From the NCBI GenBank assembly GCA_947454705.1, contig CANGKZ010000002.1, forward strand, positions 204,882 to 268,881: a stretch of 64,000 nt of DNA. The letters are read 5' to 3'. Of this stretch, positions 8,129-16,758 are shown in pieces (position 1 is the first letter of the stretch; each line of letters starts with the position of its first letter). Origin of the DNA: Verrucomicrobiota bacterium (GTDB lineage Bacteria; Verrucomicrobiota; Verrucomicrobiia; Limisphaerales; UBA9464). The notes under the pieces were generated by a model. That model saw only the letters and a program-made list of their open reading frames with translations. It did no database searches and was not told the origin of the DNA. A program made the position numbers and the translations under genes.

Positions 8129-9064
8129 TCACCGCGGCAACTCTCTGAGAATTTCCCGGAGTACAATCGCGGCATGCTCCGACACCGGGCCTTCGGTGAA
8201 GTCGGCGGCGTTGATTCCTTCCTGTCCGCCGGCGAGGTCGCTCAGCGAACGAATCACCAGACACGGCTTCCGGTTCGCCCAGCAGACCTGCGCCACCGCG
8301 GTGGATTCCATGTCGAGGCACTCAGCCTGCCACACGCGGAATGCCCATTTTCGGTACTCACGATTGTCCATGAACACCGGTCCCGCGATCGCGTTGCCGC
8401 CGATGGTCACCTTGCTCGGCCGTCCTTCGAAGGTGAGCGCGGGCACGTGTTTCAACGCGCGCCGGGCGGCGTCGAGCAGGCCCGGATCGGCGGCGAAGAA
8501 TTCCTGCCGCTTGGGTTCCGGCATGCCGTCGCGAATGGCCCAGACGTGATCCGGGAAGTGGTACCCGAAGTTCTCGTAGGGGGGCTTAAAGTACTGCGGG
8601 ATGACGTAGCCGGACCCATCTGGTTTTGGATTCAGGTAGGCTCCCTCGCTGTGGTGAAACCATTTTTCCGGAACCACCACGTCGCCGATGTGTCGGTCAG
8701 GATTCATGCTCCCGGCAATCCCGGCGAAGAGCACGTGGGTGATGGGAAAACGATCGATCGCCAACTGGGTGGTCATCGCCGCGTTCACCATGCTGACGCC
8801 GCTTGGGAACAGGATCACGTCGTGTCCCTCGAATTCAAAACGCTTGAACTCGATACCGTGAATCTTCGTGACCTCGATCGGCTGCCGCTTTCCCAGGAGG
8901 GCCGATTCGTTCGCCGCGGTCTCCGGGGTGTAGGCCGACATCACCGCGTACAGCGGGCGTACGGCGGATTTCGCCGTGGAAGGCGCGGAGGTGGCGCAGC
9001 CTGCAAGGAGCGCAATCAGAAGGAAGGCCAGCCACCGTCCGGCAAGGAACGGACGGGCGATCAT
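8129..9064 (-). CDS. Lipoprotein nucleoside phosphorylase/nucleosidase-family protein (MTAN/PNP-like)
   Basis: A 311-residue protein of the purine nucleoside phosphorylase / MTA-SAH nucleosidase superfamily. It begins with a lipoprotein signal, FLLIALLAGC, with a perfect LAGC lipobox. FAGIAGSMNPDRHIGDVVVP matches the family Gly-rich region, and LDMESTAVAQVCW carries the ribose/purine-contact glutamate. RSLSDLAGG carries the aspartate expected in nucleosidases. It should cleave a nucleoside to free base at the cell envelope, but the substrate is not resolved. I chose the ATG at 9062-9064, which overlaps the stop of the upstream purine permease gene by 4 bases; an upstream in-frame extension would read through that permease. 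Confidence 0.85.
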   Translation of the reverse strand: MIARPFLAGRWLAFLLIALLAGCATSAPSTAKSAVRPLYAVMSAYTPETAANESALLGKRQPIEVTKIHGIEFKRFEFEGHDVILFPSGVSMVNAAMTTQLAIDRFPITHVLFAGIAGSMNPDRHIGDVVVPEKWFHHSEGAYLNPKPDGSGYVIPQYFKPPYENFGYHFPDHVWAIRDGMPEPKRQEFFAADPGLLDAARRALKHVPALTFEGRPSKVTIGGNAIAGPVFMDNREYRKWAFRVWQAECLDMESTAVAQVCWANRKPCLVIRSLSDLAGGQEGINAADFTEGPVSEHAAIVLREILRELPR

Positions 9065-10407
9065 TTCCAAATGAGATGCGCGAGGAACAACACTCCGAGG
9101 ATCCATGCAAGAGGCTTTACCTCGCGCGCACGACCGATGCCAAGGGCGAACAATACGTAGACGACGAACCCGAGGGCGATTCCTTCCGCGATGCTGAAGG
9201 TCAGCGGCATCGCCAAAATGGTGATGACCGCAGGTACGGCCTTGGAGAAATCCTTCAGATCGAGCTCTGCAATGCTCTGCATCATGAACACGCCCACGAT
9301 CACCAGCGCGGGCGCGGTGGCGGCGGCCGGAATCACTGCAATGAGCGGGCTGAGGAACAGGGCGAGCAGGAAGCATCCGGCCGTGGTGATGGCGGTCAGA
9401 CCGGTGCGTCCACCGGCTTCGACGCCGGCGGCCGATTCAATGTAGCTGGTGACCGTGGAGGTCCCGAGCGTGGACCCAACCATCGCCGCGGTGGCGTCGG
9501 CGGTGAGGGCGCGTCCGAGCTTCGGCAAATCTCCTTTGGAATCCAGCAGGCCGGCCCGCTGACAGACGCCGATGAGTGTTCCCATGTTGTCGAACAAATC
9601 GACAAACAGCAGCGCGAGCAGCAGCGGCAGGCACTGACGCCAGTGCGCCCAGAAGTAGCCGAGATCGAGCTTCAGGAAGGTGGGGGCGAGCGATGCAGGG
9701 GTGGAGAGGAAGGCCGTCGGAGGTGTGGTGACGGGAACCGGTTTGCCGTCCGCACCGGTCGAGGTGAGGAAGAGGCCAACCACGGTGATGGCGGCGATCA
9801 CGAGGATGATCGCGCCGGGGACCTTCCGCCAAACCAAGATCGCGGTGAACACGATGCCGCCGAGGACGAGCAAAGGTCCGGGCTGGTGCAGGTCGCCGAG
9901 GCTCACAAAGGTGGGCGGGCTGGCCACGATGATGCCGCCGTTCTTGAGTCCGATGAATGCGATGAACAGGCCGATGCCGCAGGTGATGGCGAGTTTGAGT
10001 TCGTGCGGAATGGCCTCGATGATTTTCTTTCGGATGCCGGTGAGCGTGAGGATCAGGAAGATGCATCCGCTGTAGAACACCAGCCCGAGCGCGGCCTGCC
10101 AGGGGATCTTGGCACCGAGGCAGAGGCCGTAGGTGAAGAACGCGTTGAGTCCCATGCCGGGCGCGAGGGCGATCGGATAATTCGTCGCCAGCGCCATCAC
10201 GAGCGTCATCAGTGCCGACGCGAGGGCCGTGGCGGTAATGAGGGCTCCGCGATCCATGCCCGTCTGGCCGAGGATGCCGGGGTTGACCGCCAGGATGTAG
10301 GCCATCGCGGCGAAGGTGGTGATGCCGGCCACGAACTCACGTCGGAACGTGGTCTGGTGACGGCCCAGCTGAAACACGCGCTCGAGCACGGCGCATGATT
10401 CCTTCAT
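9061..10407 (-). CDS. NCS2-family purine permease (AzgA-like)
   Basis: This is a 448-residue inner-membrane transporter with about 12-14 hydrophobic segments. TTFRREFVAGITTFAAMAYILAVNP at the N-terminus and the DLFDNMGTLIGVCQRAGL segment are hallmarks of the AzgA-like branch of NCS2, which imports adenine, guanine or hypoxanthine. The start at 10407 (MKESCAVL) gives a normal length; the longer frame to 10488 adds a non-conserved leader. The gene is translationally coupled (ATGA) to a lipoprotein nucleosidase. That suggests nucleosides are split outside the inner membrane and the base is imported. Confidence 0.9.
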   Translation of the reverse strand: MKESCAVLERVFQLGRHQTTFRREFVAGITTFAAMAYILAVNPGILGQTGMDRGALITATALASALMTLVMALATNYPIALAPGMGLNAFFTYGLCLGAKIPWQAALGLVFYSGCIFLILTLTGIRKKIIEAIPHELKLAITCGIGLFIAFIGLKNGGIIVASPPTFVSLGDLHQPGPLLVLGGIVFTAILVWRKVPGAIILVIAAITVVGLFLTSTGADGKPVPVTTPPTAFLSTPASLAPTFLKLDLGYFWAHWRQCLPLLLALLFVDLFDNMGTLIGVCQRAGLLDSKGDLPKLGRALTADATAAMVGSTLGTSTVTSYIESAAGVEAGGRTGLTAITTAGCFLLALFLSPLIAVIPAAATAPALVIVGVFMMQSIAELDLKDFSKAVPAVITILAMPLTFSIAEGIALGFVVYVLFALGIGRAREVKPLAWILGVLFLAHLIWK

Positions 10408-10705
10408 CGGGGAAACCGAGCCAACAGGAATCCGAGTCGATGAAAAGGTTTCAACCTGGAAGCGGCGGATGAAACCACAGATGGACACAGATTCACACAG
10501 ATGGAGAGAAAGGTGCGTGGCTCAAGAGGTCTCACCTTCTGGGTGATCCATGAATCCCTCCGTTTCGCGCGTTTCCATCTGTGTTTGAACTCCCCTTGAA
10601 CTGCCGTTTTCAGGTTGAAGCGTTGAAGGGTAATCCAACGATTCATCTCCCTCTCCATCCGCGTTTATCTGCGTCCATCTGCGGTTCGAACTGCCGTTTT
10701 TAGGT
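10408..10705. repeat. 298-base intergenic region filled with dispersed repeats
   Basis: There is no gene here. The region holds three blocks of the CACAGATGG/ATCTGTG word family: 10471-10505 in plus orientation, 10565-10620 and 10650-10705 in minus orientation. The last two end in CTGCCGTTTT followed by AGGTT. One also contains the GTTGAAGCGTTGAAGGG words found at 7564-7622. The last block runs into the stop codon of the glycosyltransferase gene (10706-10708). No purine riboswitch-like structure was recognised upstream of the permease. Confidence 0.7.
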
Positions 10706-11887
10706 TCAACTCCGCGTCGCGGAGAATTGCTCCCGTATCTGCTCGAAGTGCCGGAGCAGGCGGTCGAGGTAGGCGTCGAGGGTGAACTGTTTGTACCGAA
10801 TTTGGGCGGCGCGGCCCATGGCGTCGCATCGCTGCGGATCCATCAGCAACTCGCGCAAGGCACGGCCGAGCGCAGCGGGGGATTTCTCGTCCACCTTCAG
10901 TCCGGTCTCCCCGGGCCAGAGCCATTCGTCCACCGCGCCGCCGGCGAAGGCGACGATCGGCTTGCCGTGGGCGAGGGCCTCGACGCCCACCAGTCCAAAC
11001 GGTTCGGCGCGCAGCACGGGGAAGGCCACGAGTTGCGAGCGCGCGTACCACCGGGCGACGTCGTCAGGATGCAGCTCGCCGGGCAGGAGCAGTCGATCGG
11101 CCACTCCGAGACGCTGGGCGAGCGCTTCGAGGTGTGGCTTTTCAGGACCGTTTCCTGGCACGACGAGACGCCACGGAGTGTCCTTCACCGTGTGCAGCGC
11201 TTCGAGGAGCACGGCGATGCCCTTGTGGAAAAACAATCGCGCCGGGGCGACGATCAATCCGGGCTCAGTTGCCGACGCCACGGTGGGTGCGCTGGCGTAA
11301 AGGGGAATGACTTCGATGCGCTCGGGCGGGAATCCGTTTTCGAGGAACCCCTGCCGCATGAAATTCGAGGCGACTTGAAACTCAATCTTCTGGGCGTGGC
11401 CCACCTGAATTCGCTCTCCCACCCGAAGCCATCGCTTCAGGTTGCCCACGGGAGATTTTCCGCCGCAGCCAATGGCGTAGTTCAGCGCCAGGCACGCGAT
11501 CCCGTGCGCCCGATGGCAGTGGGTTAGGGATCGATCCACGCGGTTTCCCCCGGCGCAAAACCAGCTTTCATCGTGGGCGAATTGCGCGGTGGGATACCGC
11601 GGTGCCCAATCTCGATACGATTCCAGAACCTGCGTGCTGTGGCTCTGAATGAAATCGGGTTGGAACTCAGCGATGGCGTCGAGCATCGCGCGGCGGACGG
11701 TTTCTTGTGGTTGCCGATCGTCGACGTGCCGGGTCCAGATCCCCGGGGAAAGTTCGGCGGTTCCGCTGTGAAAGATGCAGCCGACGGTGTGGCCTCGGGC
11801 GTGGAGCCCTTCCAGCGTTTCCACGACCACACGATTCCCGCCGCCGTTGCCGTAGCGGGCGATATCGTTGATCAGGAGGATCCGCAT
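10706..11887 (-). CDS. GT4-family glycosyltransferase
   Basis: A 393-residue cytoplasmic or membrane-associated transferase. The N-terminal Rossmann domain starts MRILLINDIARYGNGGGNRVV, with the glycine-rich acceptor loop. The C-terminal domain has PGLIVAPARLFFHKGIAVLLEAL and the nucleotide-sugar binding EPFGLVGVEALAHGKPIVAF (the E-x7-E motif). It should transfer a sugar from an NDP- or GDP-sugar to a surface glycan or metabolite; the acceptor is unknown. I chose the start at 11887, because the frame is open to 12055 but the extra residues overlap the 3' end of ileS. It lies 62 bases behind ileS on the same strand. Confidence 0.88.
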   Translation of the reverse strand: MRILLINDIARYGNGGGNRVVVETLEGLHARGHTVGCIFHSGTAELSPGIWTRHVDDRQPQETVRRAMLDAIAEFQPDFIQSHSTQVLESYRDWAPRYPTAQFAHDESWFCAGGNRVDRSLTHCHRAHGIACLALNYAIGCGGKSPVGNLKRWLRVGERIQVGHAQKIEFQVASNFMRQGFLENGFPPERIEVIPLYASAPTVASATEPGLIVAPARLFFHKGIAVLLEALHTVKDTPWRLVVPGNGPEKPHLEALAQRLGVADRLLLPGELHPDDVARWYARSQLVAFPVLRAEPFGLVGVEALAHGKPIVAFAGGAVDEWLWPGETGLKVDEKSPAALGRALRELLMDPQRCDAMGRAAQIRYKQFTLDAYLDRLLRHFEQIREQFSATRS

Positions 11888-11949
11888 CGGCGCGGATCCT
11901 AGAGGGATTGGCCCCTGGGATCCAAGCAGGCGATGGAACGAAACGGCGG

Positions 11950-14814
11950 TTAGGCCGCAGTTCCAGCTTCCACGGCTTTCACGCAGCGCGGGCAGAGCTC
12001 GGGGAACGCCGCCACGGAGCCGACATCGGTTTCCCAATGCCAGCAGCGGTCGCACTTCACACCGGCCGCCTTGGACACGATCACCTCGGGCGCAACGGTT
12101 TCCGCCACTTCCCAGGTGAGCTGCGACACATTGGCCAGCTCCTGCAGGGCCAGCGTGGCGGTGCCATCGGGATCCACCGAGGCGCGGACCGCGGCTGTGG
12201 CGCGAAGGGTGACCTGCGCATCCAGCGCCTTGCCGATGACCTTCTCCTGCCGCGCTTTCTCCAGCGGCTTGAGCATGTCTTCACGCAACGCGAGTCGCGC
12301 CACCCACTGCGCTTTTTCGGCATCCGACACGGACACCGTTCCCGGAGTCCATTCGGAGGCGTGTACCGATCCTGAGGCGCGCCCCGGGATGAATTCCCAG
12401 GCTTCCTCGGCGGTGAACACGAGCATCGGGCTGAGCATCTGGCAGAGTCGCGTGACCATGCGGTGCAGTGCGGTCTGCGTGCTGCGACGGCGGGGGGAAT
12501 TCACCGGATCGGTGTAGAGCCGGTCCTTCACCACGTCGTGGTAGGTGGCGCTCAGCTGCACGGCCACGAACTGGGCCAGCTTTTGGTACACCACGTGGAA
12601 CTCGAAAGCGTTGTACGCCGCGTCCACTTCGGCCTCGAGCGCCGAGAATTCGCCGAGGATCCAGCGGTCGAGTCCGGTGAGTTCCGCATCGGGAACGGCA
12701 TCGCGCGCGGGGTCGAAGTCGAACAGATTGCTGAGCTGGTAACGCAGTGTATTGCGGATGAGCCGGTAGGTTTCGCCCACCTTCTTCAGGCGCTCCTCGC
12801 TGACCACGATGTCGTTGCGGTAGTCCTGCGAGGCCACCCAGAGGCGGAGCACGTCGGCACCGTAGTCCTTGATGTAGCGGTCTGCGGTCTGCGGCTTCTG
12901 GTAGCCGCCTTCGCCCTGCTTGGACTTGGAGATCTTCTCGCGGTCCTCATCGACCATGAACCCGTGGGTGAGCACGGTCTTGAACGGGGCGGCGCCGTTG
13001 CCGGCGAGCGACAGCAGCAGCGAGGACTGGAACCAGCCGCGGTGCTGATCGGAGCCTTCGAGATACACATCGGCCTGCCACAGGGCGGCACCGGAGGCAC
13101 CGGGGTGGTGCAATTCCGGGCGACGCGCGAGCACGGCGCGGCTCGAACTTCCGGAATCGATCCACACGTCGAGCGTGTCCTGTCCGCGGGCCACGGCTTC
13201 GGGTCCGGACCAGTTGGCGGGACGGCACTGCTTCCACAGTTCCGCGGCCGGTGTGGCGAACCACACATTGCTGCCGTGTTCCTCGATGAGGGCGGCGGCC
13301 TTGCGCACGATGTCGGCGTTCAGGATCGGTTCGCCCGCGGCGTCGTAGAACGCGGGGATGGGCACGCCCCAGGTGCGTTGACGCGAGATGCACCAGTCGG
13401 GACGCGATTCCACCGCGCCGCGGATGCGGTTCTGGCCCCAGTCGGGCACCCACTTCACGGCCGATGCGATGGTGTCCAACGCGGTCTGACGGAAGGTCGA
13501 ACCGGCTCCGGGCACCGTGTGGTCGATGCGGATGAACCACTGGTCCACCGCGCGAAACACGATCGGCGTCTTGGAACGCCAGCAGTGCGGGTAGCTGTGG
13601 GGATAATCTTCGCGATGCGCGAGGGCCTGCTTCTCGGTGAGCAGCGCGAGGACGGCGTCGTTGGCGTCGGAACGGTTGTTCTTCTCCAACACCGATTTTC
13701 CGACCAGCGACTCGGGGAGCTGCTGCTCGCGCGGCAGATCGGTGGTCGGGGCGAGGCGGCCCTCGTCATCGACCGGGCAGTACACCGGCAGCCCGACCTT
13801 GAGTCCGAGCTGATAGTCATCCGCACCGTGTCCGGGGGCGATGTGAACAAAACCCGTGCCGGTGTCGCTGGTGACGAAATCGGCCGGATGCAGACGTCCG
13901 GTGCGATTGCAGAAGGGGTGCTCGTACTCGAGCTGCGCGAGCTCGTCGGCGTGAAGCGTCCGGACAATCTGGTAGCTCTGCCATCCGAGTTTTTCCGACA
14001 CCACGGAAAGCAGCGGATTGGCGACGATGTAGGAGCCGCCTTCGACGATCACCAGCGAGTAGTGATACACCGGGTTGAAGGCCACCGCGAGATTCGCGGG
14101 GAGCGTCCAGGGCGTGGTGGTCCAGATTAGAACGTAGGTGTTCGGTTCCCCCTTGAGGCGGAACTTCACGTACACGCTCTGGCTGATGTGGTCCTTGTAC
14201 TCGACCTCGGCCTCGGCCAGGGCGGTCTTGAAGGGGATGCTCCAGTACACGGGCTTTTTGCCGCGGTACACGAAGCCCTTTTCCACCAGGTCGGCGAAGA
14301 GCCCGAGCTCGGCGGCTTCATAGCCCTTGTCGAGGGTCAGGTACGGATTGCCCCAATCGCCAAACACGCCGAGGCGTTTGAACTGGCCGCGTTGAAGATC
14401 GATGTACTTGCGCGCGTAGGCGTCGCAGGCGCTGCGGATGGATGCGGCATCGGCACTGGTGTTACCGGCGGCGCGGAGTTCCTGCGTGACCTTCGATTCG
14501 ATCGGCAGGCCGTGGCAGTCCCATCCCGGCACGTACGGCGCGTCGTAGCCGCGCACCGTCTTGTACTTCACGATGAGATCCTTCAGCACCTTGTTCAGCG
14601 CAGTGCCCACGTGGACGTCGCCGTTGGCGAAGGGCGGTCCGTCGTGGAGCACGAACTTGGGCTTCCCGGCGCGGGCGGCACGGATCTGTCCGTAAAGGTC
14701 CGCAGCCTCCCACTGGGCAAGGCGTTGGGGTTCGCGCTGCACGAGGTTTGCCTGCATGGCGAACTCGGTGCGCGGGAGGTTCAGCGTGTATTTTTTTTCC
14801 GGCTTCTGGCTCAT
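11950..14814 (-). CDS. ileS: Isoleucyl-tRNA synthetase
   Basis: This 954-residue class I aminoacyl-tRNA synthetase charges tRNA-Ile. The first signature is the HVGT variant of HIGH (residues 68-71, within NGDVHVGTALNKVLKD). WDCHGLPIE follows, and the second signature is KISKS at about residue 627. The C-terminus has two Cys pairs (CDRCWHW and CPRC), the zinc site typical of bacterial IleS. The CP1 editing domain is present between the signatures. The length is normal. A GT4 gene follows 62 bases downstream, and the BioF-like gene ends 114 bases upstream on the same strand. Confidence 0.98.
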   Translation of the reverse strand: MSQKPEKKYTLNLPRTEFAMQANLVQREPQRLAQWEAADLYGQIRAARAGKPKFVLHDGPPFANGDVHVGTALNKVLKDLIVKYKTVRGYDAPYVPGWDCHGLPIESKVTQELRAAGNTSADAASIRSACDAYARKYIDLQRGQFKRLGVFGDWGNPYLTLDKGYEAAELGLFADLVEKGFVYRGKKPVYWSIPFKTALAEAEVEYKDHISQSVYVKFRLKGEPNTYVLIWTTTPWTLPANLAVAFNPVYHYSLVIVEGGSYIVANPLLSVVSEKLGWQSYQIVRTLHADELAQLEYEHPFCNRTGRLHPADFVTSDTGTGFVHIAPGHGADDYQLGLKVGLPVYCPVDDEGRLAPTTDLPREQQLPESLVGKSVLEKNNRSDANDAVLALLTEKQALAHREDYPHSYPHCWRSKTPIVFRAVDQWFIRIDHTVPGAGSTFRQTALDTIASAVKWVPDWGQNRIRGAVESRPDWCISRQRTWGVPIPAFYDAAGEPILNADIVRKAAALIEEHGSNVWFATPAAELWKQCRPANWSGPEAVARGQDTLDVWIDSGSSSRAVLARRPELHHPGASGAALWQADVYLEGSDQHRGWFQSSLLLSLAGNGAAPFKTVLTHGFMVDEDREKISKSKQGEGGYQKPQTADRYIKDYGADVLRLWVASQDYRNDIVVSEERLKKVGETYRLIRNTLRYQLSNLFDFDPARDAVPDAELTGLDRWILGEFSALEAEVDAAYNAFEFHVVYQKLAQFVAVQLSATYHDVVKDRLYTDPVNSPRRRSTQTALHRMVTRLCQMLSPMLVFTAEEAWEFIPGRASGSVHASEWTPGTVSVSDAEKAQWVARLALREDMLKPLEKARQEKVIGKALDAQVTLRATAAVRASVDPDGTATLALQELANVSQLTWEVAETVAPEVIVSKAAGVKCDRCWHWETDVGSVAAFPELCPRCVKAVEAGTAA

Positions 14815-14928
14815 CGGCGGGCCTTTCTGGAAGCGCAGAACCTAGCGGCCGGGGAATTCAGCGGCAAAGTCCAAAACGGTCAAAATCAGGTCTCCAACGT
14901 GCGCTCCGACCCGTCGGCCCCGGAAATC

Positions 14929-16023
14929 TCACTCCGCTTCCAGCGCCCGAAGCAGTCCGCGAAGCTGCGATGCGCTGTGTTCACTCGAGAGCGCGAACCT
15001 GAACAATCCACTCGCGGGCCCGCCCGGATACCGGATGAACGGCGGATGAATCCCCTCCCGCACCAGCCGTCGCTCGAGCCGCGCACGCTGCGTGGAGGTA
15101 TCAGGAATGATGCAGAAGATCGGGGCGGGCGATGCCGTAACCTGGATGCCGGCCCGGGAGAGGGCGTCGCGGATCTGCCGGATCCGGTCCGTCAAACGCG
15201 TGCGAAGGGTCGGGTCTGATCCGAGCAGTCGCAGTGCGGCCAGGGCTGCAGCGGCAGAGGGAGGCGGAGGCGGCGTGCTGGAGGCAAAGGTGCGGCTGCG
15301 CTGAAGCACGGATCGGATTCGCGCCGACGATCCGAGGATCACGCCGCCATAACTTCCGAAGGCTTTGCTGAGGGTTGCGGTGCGGAGCAGTTGGCGGTTT
15401 CCCACGCCCTCGAGTTGTGCGGTGCCGGCGCCGGTGGAGCCGATCGTTCCCGCACCGTGGCAGTCGTCCACCCACATCCAGGCCGATTCCGGCAGCACGT
15501 CCCGATACTGTCGCAGCGGGGCGATGGCACCGTCGAGCGCGAACACGCCATCCGTCGCGAGGAGCACGTGTGCCGACGACGGAAGCGTGGAGACCCATCG
15601 CTGTACAGATTCCGGGTCGCGATGCGCGAACGGAAGAACGGCGGCGCCCAAACTTGATACAGCATCCTTCAGCGAAGGGTGGGATCGCTCCTCCAGCAGC
15701 ACGTGGGTGAATTCCCCGTGGAGGCTTTCGCCGAGGCAGGCATTGGCGGAGGAGCCGGTCGGGGTGACCACCGCCGCGGGGGCGAGGAGGAAGCGGGCGA
15801 GTTCCCGTTCCAGTTCGACGAGCAGCGGGGAATTGCCGGTGGTGAGACGCGATGCGCCGACGCTGAGGCCGTAGGTGCGGCTGGCTGCAATGGCGGCGCG
15901 GATCGTGTCGGGATGCGTCGAGAGGCGGAAGTAGTCGCATCCTGCGAAGTAGGTCATCCGCCGTCCCCGCCACAGCACCCGGGTGCGACCCGCCGGAGTG
16001 AGAGCCGGGGGCAGGGGATTCAT
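14929..16023 (-). CDS. Alpha-oxoamine synthase family PLP enzyme, BioF-like
   Basis: This 364-residue protein belongs to fold-type I PLP enzymes of the 8-amino-7-oxononanoate synthase family. GASRLTTGNSPLLVELE near residue 56 matches the family substrate region. WVDDCHGAGTIGSTGAG has the PLP-pyridine aspartate and the conserved histidine (residues 186-189). TLSKAFGSYGG carries the PLP lysine, K220. The enzyme would condense an acyl-CoA or acyl-ACP with an amino acid. Biotin synthesis is one option, but no other bio genes are nearby, so another oxoamine product is possible. Its start overlaps the stop of the upstream membrane-protein gene (16020-16023). Confidence 0.82.
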   Translation of the reverse strand: MNPLPPALTPAGRTRVLWRGRRMTYFAGCDYFRLSTHPDTIRAAIAASRTYGLSVGASRLTTGNSPLLVELERELARFLLAPAAVVTPTGSSANACLGESLHGEFTHVLLEERSHPSLKDAVSSLGAAVLPFAHRDPESVQRWVSTLPSSAHVLLATDGVFALDGAIAPLRQYRDVLPESAWMWVDDCHGAGTIGSTGAGTAQLEGVGNRQLLRTATLSKAFGSYGGVILGSSARIRSVLQRSRTFASSTPPPPPSAAAALAALRLLGSDPTLRTRLTDRIRQIRDALSRAGIQVTASPAPIFCIIPDTSTQRARLERRLVREGIHPPFIRYPGGPASGLFRFALSSEHSASQLRGLLRALEAE

Positions 16024-16706
16024 GGGTTGGGACGGAAGACGCTGGCCACGATCACTTCCTTGGTTTTCCAGACCAGTGTCATGGTGAGGGCCACGGGCAG
16101 CAGCGTGAGCACGAGGATGAGCCAGGTCTTGGACGCCTCGAGTCCGTCGCGAATCCGGGCGAGCGGCAGCGGGGCATCGGTCCAGCGTTCCACCAGGAGT
16201 TCCGCGCCCACGAGCAACAGTTGTGAGAGGGCCAGGGCGTGATTGACGCCGGTGAAGAAGCGGGTTTCCGAGCGCAGCGTTTCATCCGGCAGCATGGCCG
16301 AGAGGCGGAGCAGCATGTGGTTCACCACGATGAGGAACACCAGTCCCGACACCACGAGCAGCAGCATGTTTTGCGCGAAGAAGGGCACCTCGGGGTGCCG
16401 GCTGGACCAGGTGGTGAACGGGCTCAGCGCGACGAGGAGCAGGGAGAGGAGGCGTGCGCGGTCGAGGGCGGCGACCCAGATGCGCTCCTGCGATTGGAAG
16501 TGCCGGAGCTGGTGCAGTCCGTAGGCAACCAGCGCGCTCGCGGCCACCGCCGGAAGGGAACCGTAGGTGTTGAAACTGTCGTCCATGGCCGATCGCGCAT
16601 CGGCCAGGAGCATCAAGGGCAGACCCCAGAACAGCGCCGAGAGTCCGCGCACGACGCGCGCCAGCGAGGGGATGATGCCGTGGGGATTCACCGGAGTGAG
16701 TCGCAA
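16020..16706 (-). CDS. Hypothetical membrane protein
   Basis: I do not recognise this 228-residue protein. About six hydrophobic segments are visible: residues 20-36, 50-66, a stretch beginning LLSLLLVALS, then NMLLLVVSGLVFLIVVNHMLL, HALALSQLLLVGAELL, and a C-terminal TWLILVLTLLPVALTMTLVW. No catalytic motif was seen. The gene sits between speA (52 bases) and the BioF-like gene (4-base overlap), so it is co-transcribed and its translation is probably coupled to the PLP enzyme. Confidence 0.75.
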   Translation of the reverse strand: MRLTPVNPHGIIPSLARVVRGLSALFWGLPLMLLADARSAMDDSFNTYGSLPAVAASALVAYGLHQLRHFQSQERIWVAALDRARLLSLLLVALSPFTTWSSRHPEVPFFAQNMLLLVVSGLVFLIVVNHMLLRLSAMLPDETLRSETRFFTGVNHALALSQLLLVGAELLVERWTDAPLPLARIRDGLEASKTWLILVLTLLPVALTMTLVWKTKEVIVASVFRPNP

Positions 16707-16758
16707 CCCGTCGGGACGACCAGGCGGCGCGACCCGCGAATCGGGGCGCGGCCGCGGA

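Noticed and set aside
12463-14130. 555-residue plus-strand open frame
   Set aside because: It lies opposite the ileS coding sequence, which is unambiguous.
14591-14620. Unusual HVGT in place of the HIGH motif of ileS
   Set aside because: HxGT variants occur in normal bacterial IleS; the rest of the enzyme is intact.
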